Below are positions 55,747-63,945 of a stretch of 64,000 nucleotides of DNA, piece after piece. The position numbers and the translations under genes were made by a program. The notes beneath the pieces were generated by a model that was not told where the DNA came from, ran no database searches, and saw only the letters and a program-made list of their open reading frames with translations. This DNA comes from Amycolatopsis orientalis DSM 40040 = KCTC 9412 (lineage in GTDB: Bacteria > Actinomycetota > Actinomycetes > Mycobacteriales > Pseudonocardiaceae), in the NCBI RefSeq assembly GCF_000478275.1, contig NZ_ASJB01000069.1, positions 1 to 64,000 of the forward strand, written 5' to 3'. Position 1 is the first letter of the stretch. Every line of letters begins with the position of its first letter.

Positions 55747-56424
55747 GTGAACATCGTCGAGACCTACACCGGGCATGTCGAACCCGGCGGTGACGCCGCC
55801 CGTCGCACCCTGGACGCGCTCACCATCACGAAGCTGTCGGTCGGTCCGATGGACAACAACGCGTATCTGCTGGTCTGCCGCGCCGAGAACGAGGCGCTGC
55901 TGATCGACGCCGCGAACGACCCGGAACGGATCTCCGACCTCATCGGCCACGGCCCCGACAGGCCCGCGCTGAAGACCGTCGTGACCACCCATCAGCACCA
56001 GGACCACTGGCAGGCACTCGGCGCCGTCGCCGGCGCGAACGGCTCGAACACCGCCGCCCACCCGCTGGACGCCGAACCGCTGCCGATCCCGCCGGACTTC
56101 CTGGTCGAGCACGGCGACACGATCAAGGTCGGGCAGGTCACCCTCGAGGTGATCCACCTGCGCGGCCACACCCCCGGCTCGATCGCGCTCCTGTACCGCG
56201 ACCCGGCCGGGCACCCGCACCTGTTCACCGGCGACTCGCTGTTCCCCGGCGGCGTCGGCAAGACCGGTTCGCCGGAGGACTTTTCTTCGTTGATCGATGA
56301 TGTGTCGTCGCGGATCTTCGACGAGCTGCCGGATGAGACTTGGTTCTATCCGGGGCATGGGGACGACTCGACGCTGGGTGAGCAGCGGCCGCATCTGGCC
56401 GAGTGGCGCGAACGCGGCTGGTGA
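55747..56424 (+). CDS. Metallo-beta-lactamase fold hydrolase
   Basis: A 225-residue glyoxalase II-like protein. Metal motif THQHQDHW is the HxHxDH form, with GHTPGSIALLY, FTGDSLFPGG and YPGHGDDST supplying later ligands. Homologues sit beside uvrA in other actinobacteria. GTG 55747 is the start. From about 56281 the codons switch to a lower G/C third-position pattern (TTT TCT TCG TTG ATC GAT GAT), and a second, G/C-rich copy of the same segment occurs at 58309. Confidence 0.9.
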   Translation: MNIVETYTGHVEPGGDAARRTLDALTITKLSVGPMDNNAYLLVCRAENEALLIDAANDPERISDLIGHGPDRPALKTVVTTHQHQDHWQALGAVAGANGSNTAAHPLDAEPLPIPPDFLVEHGDTIKVGQVTLEVIHLRGHTPGSIALLYRDPAGHPHLFTGDSLFPGGVGKTGSPEDFSSLIDDVSSRIFDELPDETWFYPGHGDDSTLGEQRPHLAEWRERGW

Positions 56425-56438
56425 GCTGGCGACGTTCC

Positions 56439-56474
56439 CGAACGGGGCTGCCTTAGATAGGCGGCCCCGTTTCG
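56439..56474 (+). terminator. Terminator hairpin after the metallo-hydrolase gene
   Basis: CGAACGGGGCTGCCT pairs with its near-complement ending at 56474, across a 5-nt loop, 15 nt past the stop. Confidence 0.6.
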
Positions 56475-56568
56475 CTGTAAGGCAGTTATTAAGGGGTAAG
56501 GCAAAGTTGTCGTGACCGACACCCCAACTCCGCGTTCTCCCGAAGCCGCTGCTGCCGATCATGTCACG

Positions 56569-56611
56569 GAAAGCCACTTTCGGGACATGTAGTGTCCCGA
56601 AAGTGGCTTTC
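56569..56611. repeat. 19-bp palindrome with self-palindromic arms, loop TGTAG
   Basis: Perfect arms 56569-56587 and 56593-56611; each contains GAAAG-NNN-CTTTC. Part of the 361-bp non-coding gap 56425-56785. Confidence 0.72.
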
Positions 56612-56644
56612 GCGGCACCTCGGTGAAGACTCCGGGAGCCGGGC

Positions 56645-56701
56645 ATGTCTCCAATGTGGCATTGGAGACACTGAGCGCCCCCAATGCCACATTGGAGACA
56701 T
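56645..56701. terminator. 25-bp palindrome of the CCAATG/CATTGG type, loop ACTGAGC
   Basis: Arms 56645-56669 and 56677-56701 pair with two mismatches and a 7-nt loop. Sister of 36968-37024. It faces the end of the DUF4365 gene. Confidence 0.75.
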
Positions 56702-56785
56702 CAGACCGTGGTGCGAGCCGATAGCGTACGCAACACGCCAAGTTTGCCTTACCCGCCAATAAATGCAGACTGTAACTGCGCGATA

Positions 56786-58171
56786 TCAGCGCGGCTTGGG
56801 GGACACCTTCCGAACGAACAGCTCCCCCGGCCAGAAGGTGTCCCCCAGCATCAGCTGATCGAAACGAACGCAGACGGTTCCGGGTGTGTCCTCGGAGTCC
56901 CAGACGGCTGACACACTTCGGCCGCGTTCGTTCCCGTACCGGCTCAGCCAGTAGATCCTGTCACCGGGCCTTAGTTTGGAGGCCGATACCAACTCCCGGT
57001 TCGCCGACTTGCGAACACTCGGTTGTCCGACCCGCGCGCCAAAACCGTACTCCGCGGCCGGCCGGGAACATCGCCAAACGATCCGGAACTGCTCGTCGAT
57101 CGGCAGGGCAGGTGAACCCACACGTACCTCTTTGACCAGATAGAAAGTGACGATCCGACGCGCCTTTTCTGACATCTCGCACCACGATTTCGAGAGCGCC
57201 TCGGCATATGCCTCGGCATCCGACTCCAACTCCTTGGCGGCAGCCATCAGGTCTTGGTCAACCGTGGTTTCGGTGCGCAACTCCTGGATCGATCGAGCCA
57301 ATGCGTCGGGTTCAATCCTAAGATGGTGTTCAACTCGCCTGGCCACGTAATTGTCACGTGCGTCGACGTTGGTGTGAAGCGGCGGATCGTCGGCGGCGGG
57401 TTTGCGAGCCCACTGAGCCGCCTCAAAGCAGGCCGACAGCCACTGTGCCTCGGCTGTATCCAGTATCGTGTCCGCCACCACGGACATGCCACGAAGCAGG
57501 CCTGGTCGACCGTTGGGGTGGAAATGCTCAGGGCCAATATGCTCTGGATACCAGTCGAGGTCACTGTGGAGCAAGGTTGCGAATCCCTCACCCCTGCGCT
57601 GCCAGAAGATCAGATCTTCGCCATACACGTTCACATAGTGCTGCACAATGTCCGATGGACCGAACTCAACGCCTGACATCTCACCCAGCTTCGCCTGGAT
57701 GATCCGGTTGCCCCGATAACGGCTCAGGTAGCGTCTGACCTCGGCGACGAACGCCGCAACGGATACGTCGTCCAGCCTCTGCTTCGCGCTGATAATGATC
57801 GTCTTCAGCACTTTGCCGTCGCGCCGCGCCGACAGCAGTTGCTTGGTGGCATTGGCCCAGTAGAGACCGCCCGTATCGGGGTCATGCACAACACAGAGCA
57901 CCGGGATGTTGCCATCGGCCCAGGTGCCACCGTGGTCGCCGATCGGCACGGCGTAACCGTCAGCCCTGCGCCACGACCGACCACCCTTGACCTGGATCTT
58001 GACTAGGTCGCCAGTGACCTCTCCGTCCTCGCTGAACGTGACGTGCTGGTCCTCACCGAAGTCGTTCTGGCCGTCCACCTCCTGAACAATGTGATCGTGT
58101 CGTTCCAGAAGCGCACGCAGCGCGTTGACCGCCGCGCGGCTGGGTCTGCGAGCATCAGGCACCTTCGGCAA
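56786..58171 (-). CDS. DUF4365-domain protein, predicted PD-(D/E)xK-type nuclease
   Basis: A 461-residue cytoplasmic protein. The first ~150 residues match the DUF4365 pattern: VDGQNDFGEDQHVTF, then GDLVKIQVKGG with D55, Q60 and K62 as a plausible D-(Q/E)xK metal-nuclease core, and TWADGNIPVLCVVHDPDTGGLYWAN. The rest is not recognised; the last ~80 residues read like a small beta domain (LRPGDRIYWLSRYGNERGRSVSAVW, key W and Y). Lower G+C than its neighbours suggests horizontal acquisition. Such proteins are often in defence islands, but no partner is adjacent. Confidence 0.75.
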   Translation of the reverse strand: MPKVPDARRPSRAAVNALRALLERHDHIVQEVDGQNDFGEDQHVTFSEDGEVTGDLVKIQVKGGRSWRRADGYAVPIGDHGGTWADGNIPVLCVVHDPDTGGLYWANATKQLLSARRDGKVLKTIIISAKQRLDDVSVAAFVAEVRRYLSRYRGNRIIQAKLGEMSGVEFGPSDIVQHYVNVYGEDLIFWQRRGEGFATLLHSDLDWYPEHIGPEHFHPNGRPGLLRGMSVVADTILDTAEAQWLSACFEAAQWARKPAADDPPLHTNVDARDNYVARRVEHHLRIEPDALARSIQELRTETTVDQDLMAAAKELESDAEAYAEALSKSWCEMSEKARRIVTFYLVKEVRVGSPALPIDEQFRIVWRCSRPAAEYGFGARVGQPSVRKSANRELVSASKLRPGDRIYWLSRYGNERGRSVSAVWDSEDTPGTVCVRFDQLMLGDTFWPGELFVRKVSPKPR

Positions 58172-58308
58172 TGGATCCCCCTGGACTGTGGCGCACGACA
58201 GCCGAGCAGTTGGTCCGCAGCTGGTTAAGCGCAGTCAGAGGATAATGGCTGGTCGCATTTCAGCGTCGCTCGACCAGGTATCGGTCGATTATTCGGCCAT
58301 GAAGGTCA

Positions 58309-58359
58309 CCGAAGGACTTCAAGTCGCTGATCGACGATGTCTCGTCGCGGGTCTTCAAC
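58309..58359 (+). pseudogene. Remnant of a metallo-hydrolase gene 3' segment
   Basis: Seventeen codons read PKDFKSLIDDVSSRVFN and align without gaps to PEDFSSLIDDVSSRIFD of the intact gene (from 56272). The remnant has G/C-ending codons like the host genome. It may be the displaced original 3' end or a paralogue scrap. Confidence 0.6.
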
Positions 58360-58428
58360 CGTGGGAGCACCCGCAGGGTCGAGCACCTCTCATCTCATGA
58401 CACTCAGCCACGACTTCGACTCCACTGA

Positions 58429-58683
58429 TCATCGACGCCAACGCGGCCCTCGGTACCGAAGAAACTCATCGACTTCCTCCCGCATCCGGACGGCGTCCCC
58501 TTGAGTCAGCCTTCGGTGTCGCTCCACCAACTCCTCAGCGGAAGGGCGATACCTGCGCGAAATCGGCCGCAGCTCGGCGACCTCGACGCCGTTACGAGTG
58601 ACGTAGTACGTCTCACCTGCTTCGACGGCATCTAAGACGGCAGCGGAGTTGTTGCGGAACTCCCGTTGAGCGATCACCTTCAC
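58429..58683 (-). CDS. Phd/YefM-type antitoxin, apparently without toxin
   Basis: About 84 residues: VKVIAQREFRNNSAAVLDAVEAGETYYVTRNGVEVAELRP is the Phd DNA-binding fold (shown by key residues E-F-x-N and V-T-x-N-G). A charged C-terminal arm, RPSAEELVERHRRL, would normally bind a toxin. No PIN or Doc-type toxin ORF follows on the same strand. ATG 58695 is an alternative start. Confidence 0.75.
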   Translation of the reverse strand: MKVIAQREFRNNSAAVLDAVEAGETYYVTRNGVEVAELRPISRRYRPSAEELVERHRRLTQGDAVRMREEVDEFLRYRGPRWRR

Positions 58684-58716
58684 ACAGTCCAGCATAGCCC
58701 GCTGGGCTACACCCAC

Positions 58717-59153
58717 GTGACTCCGACAACCTTGACAAGGAATCCTGGCTGGACAAATTCAAGTCGCGAATTCCTTTAAATTTTCACCATCCTACCCTTT
58801 CCTTGCATTTATCATCCCGTTCCACCTGTGTTCACGGTAAGCCTTTTTCATACACGGACACGGGGCCCTCCATCGAGGCTCATGCGACTCCTGCGGCCCC
58901 GGAGCCCCTGGACCGACCATCCCCGCCCCACGCCCGACATCTGAAACCAGGAAGAAAATGCCCAACCATCCACGAATTGCCCACTTGCCGCTATTCGCCA
59001 TTCCCATTTGGGCCACAAGGACTAATGGCACAACCGGAATCAGTCGGCTATTCGTGTGGAACATCATCATCGCGGGAGCAATTCGCGAAGCGGTTCCATT
59101 ACTGTTCGACGAGAAGGGGCGGCACTCCGCCCGAGCATGATTGGGGAGTCATC
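58717..59153. other. Non-coding 437-bp region
   Basis: A lower-GC stretch between the antitoxin and HAF-repeat genes. Short ORFs on both strands lack typical codon use. It presumably contains the promoter of the HAF protein gene. I see no hairpin or repeat of note. Confidence 0.5.
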
Positions 59154-60314
59154 ATGATGAAGAATCGTGTGCGCGGCAGCCGAAGACAGGTTTGGTCGCT
59201 GGCGACGGCGTTCGTCATTTTCACCGGCGCGCTGGCGGGGACGGCGCAGGCCTTCCCGGTCGGACCGGTCGATCTCGGCACGTTGCCCGGCGACGACAAC
59301 AGTACGGTCCTGGCGGTCAACGAGGCGGGGGTGATGGTGGGGCTGTCGATGTCGGGCCCCAATCCGCAGCGCAAACGTCCGGTCCGCTGGGACGCCAACG
59401 GCCAGATCATGGCGCTGCCCACGCCAGGCGGCATCGAGGGGCAAGTACGTGACATCAACACCCACGGGGTTTCCGTGGGCTACGTGCTGACAGCGACCGA
59501 CGCGGTGCCTGCCCGCTGGGACGCCGACGGGCTGGCGACCCTGCTGCAGGTCCCGCCGGGCTATCACAACGCCACCGCGTCGGCGATCAGCGACACCGGT
59601 GTGGCCATCGGGAACTGGCTGACACCGGACAACCAGTTCCATGGCTTCCGCTGGGACCCGGACGGCCAGGCGACCGACCTGGGTGTGCTGCCCGGCGAGA
59701 CCTGGAGCATGGCAGAGGGCATCTCCGGCGACGGCCAGATCATCGCGGGCAGCGCCATGCGCGCCGGGGCGAACCACGCCGTGCGGTGGGTGAACGGCGG
59801 GCCGATCACCGAGCTGGCGCCACAGAGCTGGAGCAGCGGGGCAGGCCGGATCAACAAAGCCGGGGTGACCGCCGGGTCGATGGTCGAGACCAGGAGCGGG
59901 CCCCCGATCCCGGCGACCTGGGACCGGGACGGCACAATCCATCGCCTGGACTGGCCCAGCCCCCATTCGGTCTGGCTCTATCACATCGGCTCCACCGGGT
60001 ACGTCGTCGGAACCGGCTACCTCAACGCCCCTCGCCGCAACGCGGTGCTCTGGGATCCCGACGGCAGGCTGACCGTCCTGGCCGACGACAACCTCGGCGC
60101 CGAAGTCGAGGCGGTCGACGCCTACGGCACCGCGGCCGGCAGTTTCCAGCGTCAAGCGACCGTCTGGTACCGGAACGGGCAACGCACGCAACTCGGCCAG
60201 CTGCCCGGCGGCGGCCGCGGCCAGGCCTATCGGATCACCGACAGCGGCCGGGTCGTCGGCACCGCCGACACCTCCACCGGGAAGACCCACGCGGTGTTCT
60301 GGACACTCCGCTAG
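59154..60314 (+). CDS. Secreted HAF-repeat protein
   Basis: A 386-residue exported protein. A twin-arginine-like N-terminus (RGSRRQVW) leads into a hydrophobic signal, cut near AQAF. The rest consists of about eight HAF-type repeats: DLGTLPGDDNSTVLAVNEAGVMVG, then repeating [V/R]RWD.[D/N]G and [I/V]N..G...G patterns, likely forming a beta-propeller. Ligand unknown. ATG 59154 follows GGGGAG. Confidence 0.82.
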   Translation: MMKNRVRGSRRQVWSLATAFVIFTGALAGTAQAFPVGPVDLGTLPGDDNSTVLAVNEAGVMVGLSMSGPNPQRKRPVRWDANGQIMALPTPGGIEGQVRDINTHGVSVGYVLTATDAVPARWDADGLATLLQVPPGYHNATASAISDTGVAIGNWLTPDNQFHGFRWDPDGQATDLGVLPGETWSMAEGISGDGQIIAGSAMRAGANHAVRWVNGGPITELAPQSWSSGAGRINKAGVTAGSMVETRSGPPIPATWDRDGTIHRLDWPSPHSVWLYHIGSTGYVVGTGYLNAPRRNAVLWDPDGRLTVLADDNLGAEVEAVDAYGTAAGSFQRQATVWYRNGQRTQLGQLPGGGRGQAYRITDSGRVVGTADTSTGKTHAVFWTLR

Positions 60315-60324
60315 CGCCTCGAAG

Positions 60325-60355
60325 CGGGGCCGCCCGACACGATCGGGCGGCCCCG
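60325..60355 (+). terminator. Terminator hairpin after the HAF protein gene
   Basis: Perfect 13-bp arms 60325-60337 and 60343-60355 (CGGGGCCGCCCGA) with a 5-nt loop, 11 nt past the stop. Confidence 0.8.
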
Positions 60356-60480
60356 TTCCAGGGAAAGTCGGCGCCAATCTATCGCGTCCTGTAACTACGG
60401 AAAGACACACCCCATTACCAAGAGTCATGCTTACCTGGGTAGTTTCGCCGCGACCCCGAACACGACCCAGGGAGGTTTTG

Positions 60481-60531
60481 ATGGCGATTCACGGCGACGA
60501 CGGCAAGGGCGGCGGCAACACCGGCAACTAG
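60481..60531 (+). CDS. 16-codon ORF, candidate signalling or modified peptide
   Basis: ATG 60481 encodes MAIHGDDGKGGGNTGN and stops at TAG. The Shine-Dalgarno sequence AGGGAGG lies 6 bases upstream, among the best in this window. The Gly/Asn/Asp-rich peptide has no signal sequence. It converges with the unknown 411-residue protein gene at 60584, separated by a hairpin at 60543-60583. It may be a cognate peptide, a leaderless secreted peptide, or nothing. Confidence 0.5.
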   Translation: MAIHGDDGKGGGNTGN

Positions 60532-60542
60532 CCGGCGAACCA

Positions 60543-60583
60543 CGAAAGCGAGCCACGTCGAAGTCGGATGTGGCTTCGCTTCG
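60543..60583. terminator. Bidirectional hairpin between the 16-codon ORF and the 411-aa gene
   Basis: Arms 60543-60556 and 60570-60583 (CGAAAGCGAGCCAC and its near-complement) pair with one slip around a 13-nt loop. Confidence 0.6.
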
Positions 60584-61819
60584 TCAAGATCGCGGCCACC
60601 GGAAGGCGATGCCGTATCCCTCCCTCGGCTGACAGGGTGCCAGGAAGGTGTGCTCCACGACGCCACTCCGGATCTCCAGCAGATGCCGGTCACCGGCAGG
60701 CGGCCGCACCATCCGCTCGTAGTCGGTCTGCTCCGAGTACCACCAGCAAGCCTCGGGGACACAGTCGTCGAACGTGACGCTGATGCTCAGGCCCCCGGTC
60801 ACCCTGCCCTCGCCGTCGACCACGCCCGGCGCGATCCCGTGATGGTCGACGTCGACGTTGATCCAATGCCGTTCCTCTTCGAGATCATCGTCGCAGGCAA
60901 GGGAAATGAACTCGTGACGCTCCCCCTCGCCCAGCGGTTTCGGGAACAGCAGGTTCACGACGTACGGATCCCCCGGTCGCACCCCAGGAGAAGTCCCGAC
61001 ACGGCAACCGAAGATCGCTTTGACGGGGATCGGCGCCAGATCCCCCGTCCAGCCGGTCGAAGCGTGCGCCCGGTACCGGTCGACGCCGTCTTCACAGGCG
61101 ACGACATCGCGTACCGTCAGGCGGCGATATACCGTTCTGCGCCGCATTTCCACGGCCACCAGCAGACGTTCCAGGTACACCGGCTGAGCTCCGGACGACG
61201 GCGTCCGGCGACAGGGCGACCGAGTCGGCTCCTCGGCTTCGGCCGAGGCCCTGGCGATCTCCACGTAAGGCCGCCACGCCTCGCCGTCGTGCGCGAGCAA
61301 CGTCAGATTTCTCGCCAGACAAGGGGAAAGCTTGTCGCTCACCGCCCGGCGCCAGGCCTTGTGCATCGGCGTCGTCGTAGTCGGCGGCGGGTCGCCGAAC
61401 ACGCGAGGCAGGCTCTTCAATTGCCCGAAGCGGTCGTCGAGCGTCGATCTCCATTTCACCCTGCCCAGCCGGAACGCGGCGGTCAGGGCATTCCGGCGCC
61501 GGGATTCGGTCGTCGAGCCGATCTTCCCGATCTCGTCGAGGATCACTCCCCAGACCGCGAGCGCCCGCACCTCCGGCGTCGCCGCTGTCATCGACGCCGT
61601 CGGCCGGACCAGGCAGGCGAGCGCCGAGGCCGATTCGCTCGCCGGGTCTTCGATCGCGTAGCGCAGGAACCTGAGCGGTTCGCCGTCCTTGCGGACCGCG
61701 AGCCAGCGCAGCGCGGCCTCGACCGCGGCGATGGAATACGCACCGTCAAGGCGCTCCCCCTCCAGCTGAATTGTCACGACGCCCTCCACCTCGATCCGAT
61801 TCGCGGTGATGATCGACAA
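60584..61819 (-). CDS. Unknown 411-residue protein
   Basis: A cytoplasmic protein without signal or membrane spans. The N-terminal half is helical (IAAVEAALRWLAVRKDGEPL, then VWGVILDEIGKIG). The C-terminal half appears beta-rich and carries conserved-looking segments FGCRVGTSPGVRPGDPYVVNLLFPKP and CWWYSEQTDYERMVRPPAGD, ending YGIAFRW. I do not recognise a family. It is divergent from the small membrane protein gene with a strong palindrome in the spacer, and convergent with the 16-codon ORF. Confidence 0.6.
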   Translation of the reverse strand: MSIITANRIEVEGVVTIQLEGERLDGAYSIAAVEAALRWLAVRKDGEPLRFLRYAIEDPASESASALACLVRPTASMTAATPEVRALAVWGVILDEIGKIGSTTESRRRNALTAAFRLGRVKWRSTLDDRFGQLKSLPRVFGDPPPTTTTPMHKAWRRAVSDKLSPCLARNLTLLAHDGEAWRPYVEIARASAEAEEPTRSPCRRTPSSGAQPVYLERLLVAVEMRRRTVYRRLTVRDVVACEDGVDRYRAHASTGWTGDLAPIPVKAIFGCRVGTSPGVRPGDPYVVNLLFPKPLGEGERHEFISLACDDDLEEERHWINVDVDHHGIAPGVVDGEGRVTGGLSISVTFDDCVPEACWWYSEQTDYERMVRPPAGDRHLLEIRSGVVEHTFLAPCQPREGYGIAFRWPRS

Positions 61820-61906
61820 TTCGCGGCGCGAGACGACGACAAGAAAATCCTCCTGACCGCGAAAGATCAGAACCGGCGAACTCGCTCACCGGCCACTTCC
61901 TCCTAC

Positions 61907-61922
61907 GGTGTACTAGTACACC
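61907..61922. promoter_or_regulatory. Perfect 16-bp palindrome GGTGTACTAGTACACC
   Basis: A fully symmetric site 20 bp upstream of the small membrane protein start. It resembles operators of YtrA-type GntR repressors in actinobacteria. It would overlap a -10 element for the plus-strand genes. Confidence 0.65.
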
Positions 61923-61941
61923 ACACACGAGGGGTTCGACA

Positions 61942-62121
61942 ATGGCCAAAAAAGCGTCCGGCGAACAGCACGACGGAATCGTGAAATTGATCAAGACCTC
62001 CATGGCGGGCGTCGGAAGCCTCTATCTGCTCACCGGATCCCTTGTGGTGACGGCACTCGGCACGGCGACCGCGGTGGCCGTGGTCCACCTGCGCGGATTC
62101 CGTGACTCCGGCCCGTCGTAA
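61942..62121 (+). CDS. Small single-span membrane protein (59 aa)
   Basis: Encodes MAKKASGEQHDGIVKLIK, then a hydrophobic segment with SLYLLTGSLVVTALGTATAVAV and a short tail ending DSGPS. GAGGGG lies at good spacing before ATG 61942. Codon use is typical of the genome. It is 32 bp upstream of the DUF6734 gene, so the two are probably cotranscribed under the palindromic operator. Confidence 0.75.
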   Translation: MAKKASGEQHDGIVKLIKTSMAGVGSLYLLTGSLVVTALGTATAVAVVHLRGFRDSGPS

Positions 62122-62153
62122 CGTTCCCGCTCCACGACCCGAACATCACGGCG

Positions 62154-63182
62154 ATGCCGTACTACGGATATGGCCCCTACCTCGCGGTCGCCATCGGCGG
62201 CCATCTCCTGGCGCCCGAATCCCCGGCGCCCGGCGAGTACGGCGGGGTCGGCGAGCCGGGCTGGGTTCCGCCACGGGTCAGGGTCGTCCGCCCCGGCGAC
62301 ACGGCCGGGCAGCCGATCCGGCGCGCGGTCTGGTCCTTCTGGAGCAAACCGTATCGTCACCAGCACGGAAGGCACTGGCCGAGCGACTTCTTCCATGCCC
62401 TGTCCTGGATCCTGTCGTTCCGCCTCGCGTCCCGCCTCTTTCCCACCACCGCGCTCGTGACCGACGACCAGGGCCACGAACTGCTCGTGGAGCGACTGCG
62501 CCTGCCCTTCGACGACGTCTCACTCTCGTTGAACGGACTCGCCGGGCAGGATCCGTCCTGGTGGGCGCTCGGGAAGCTGCACGCCTACCGCGAGCAGACC
62601 GAACCCTTCCTGCACATCGACAACGACGTGTTCCTCTGGCCCGGTTTCCCGGCCGCGGACCTCTCCGGTGCGATCGTCGCGCAGAATCCGGAGCACGCAC
62701 CGGCTTCCGACGCGGGCTACTACCGGCCGATGGCCGCCGCCACGGCCATCCGGGCGACCGGCGGGTTCCTGCCGAAGGAATTCGACGACTACACCGGAGA
62801 GGCCGCGCTCTGCACCGGGATCGTGGGCGGTACGGCCGTTTCCTTGCTTCGCCGCTACGCCGATCTCGGCATCCGGCTGGTCGAGTCGGCCGAGAACCAG
62901 GCGGCCTGGCGTCGGCTCGCCCCGCTCGAGGATTTCAACCTGGTCGTCGAGCAGTATCTTCTCGGCGCGCTGTGCTGGGGCGGCACCGCCACGGACGTGC
63001 AATGCGTTTTCGCCTCCCAGCACGACACCTTCGACGAAAACGTCGCCGTCGCCCAGCGGTTCACGCATCTCATCGCCTCCGCGAAAAGCGACCTCCGCTA
63101 CATGCGATGGCTCACCGAGCGAGTGAAAAACCATTTTCCCGCCGACTTCGAGATCGCTCGACGCGTCTTCGGCGATCAGTAA
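62154..63182 (+). CDS. DUF6734 glycosyltransferase-like protein
   Basis: A 342-residue protein. RRAVWSFWSKPYRHQHGRHW and WILSFRLASRLFPTTALVTD match the DUF6734 family as I recall it. FLHIDNDVFLWP provides a DxD-type nucleotide-sugar and metal site, and GIVGGTAVSLLRRYAD is a later conserved segment. This suggests a GT-A-like glycosyltransferase, acceptor unknown. The first ~40 residues are Gly/Pro-rich. Confidence 0.72.
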   Translation: MPYYGYGPYLAVAIGGHLLAPESPAPGEYGGVGEPGWVPPRVRVVRPGDTAGQPIRRAVWSFWSKPYRHQHGRHWPSDFFHALSWILSFRLASRLFPTTALVTDDQGHELLVERLRLPFDDVSLSLNGLAGQDPSWWALGKLHAYREQTEPFLHIDNDVFLWPGFPAADLSGAIVAQNPEHAPASDAGYYRPMAAATAIRATGGFLPKEFDDYTGEAALCTGIVGGTAVSLLRRYADLGIRLVESAENQAAWRRLAPLEDFNLVVEQYLLGALCWGGTATDVQCVFASQHDTFDENVAVAQRFTHLIASAKSDLRYMRWLTERVKNHFPADFEIARRVFGDQ

Positions 63183-63259
63183 CGATAAAGCGAAGAATAC
63201 AACCTTCTCACCGCACAGGCGTCTTCCCGGAACCAGTATTCCGGCAGGAGGTCATCGCC

Positions 63260-63754
63260 ATGACCATCACCCTTCGGCGCGCGCTCGCCGCGCTCGCCGC
63301 CACGACACTCATGTTCACCGGCGCCGTCGCCGCGGCCTCGCCCGCGTCCGTCGCGGCGCAGACGATCCCCGCGATGACGGGAATCCGCACCGGTCTGAAC
63401 ACCGGATTCGACCGGATCGTGCTCGACCTGACCACGGGCCCGGCCCCCGCCGTCAGGTACGACCTCGTCGACGAACTGATCGCCGACGGATCGGGCGAGA
63501 TCGTCTGGCTGACCGGCGAGTACTTCATCGCGGTCACCGCGACTCCGGCGGCCGCACATGACGCGGCCGGGAATCCGACCTATCCCGGTCCGCAGAAGTT
63601 CCGGACCCGCGCCCTGCGCAACGTCATGGCGGTCGCGGTCACCGGCGACTACGAAGGCACCTTGTCCATCGGGCTCGGCGTCCGGTCGAGGACGCCGGTC
63701 ACCGTGTTCACACTGACCGCCCCGAACCGCGTGGTCATCGACGTCGGCCATTGA
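63260..63754 (+). CDS. Secreted AMIN-like domain protein
   Basis: A 164-residue exported protein: signal peptide MTITLRRALAALAATTLMFT, cut near VAAQ. An AMIN-like beta domain follows, with GFDRIVLDLTTGPAPAVRYDL, EYFIAVTATPA, YPGPQKFRTRALRNVMAVAVTGDYEG and VFTLTAPNRVVIDV. Such domains bind cell-wall or envelope glycans. ATG 63260 follows GGAGG. Confidence 0.85.
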   Translation: MTITLRRALAALAATTLMFTGAVAAASPASVAAQTIPAMTGIRTGLNTGFDRIVLDLTTGPAPAVRYDLVDELIADGSGEIVWLTGEYFIAVTATPAAAHDAAGNPTYPGPQKFRTRALRNVMAVAVTGDYEGTLSIGLGVRSRTPVTVFTLTAPNRVVIDVGH

Positions 63755-63762
63755 TCACGGGC

Positions 63763-63829
63763 GGGAATCCGTGAAGGCTTTTCACCGACCATCCGCTTTC
63801 CGGTGAGCAAAATCCTTTTCGGATTCCCG
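63763..63829 (+). terminator. Imperfect inverted repeat after the AMIN-like gene
   Basis: GGGAATCCG and TTTTCACCG on the left pair with CGGTGAGCAAAA and CGGATTCCC on the right, with several mismatches. Confidence 0.45.
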
Positions 63830-63945
63830 CGGTGAAAATCCCGGTACACCCCGAAAGGGGAATTTTCGGGAAATCAGGTATCTGCCGTCCGGCATCGCGT
63901 TCCTTCCTTCCGTCAGCATCATCGCCGCTGCGAAGGAGAACCTCA

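Noticed and set aside
58425..58451. PIN-toxin-like start LIIDANAAL on the plus strand beside the antitoxin
   Set aside because: The frame has no ribosome-binding site, runs antisense through the antitoxin gene and does not continue as a PIN domain.
58792..59140. Small ORFs on both strands before the HAF protein gene
   Set aside because: Codon use is not like the genome, and one has only a weak AGGAAG; no conserved pattern could be seen.
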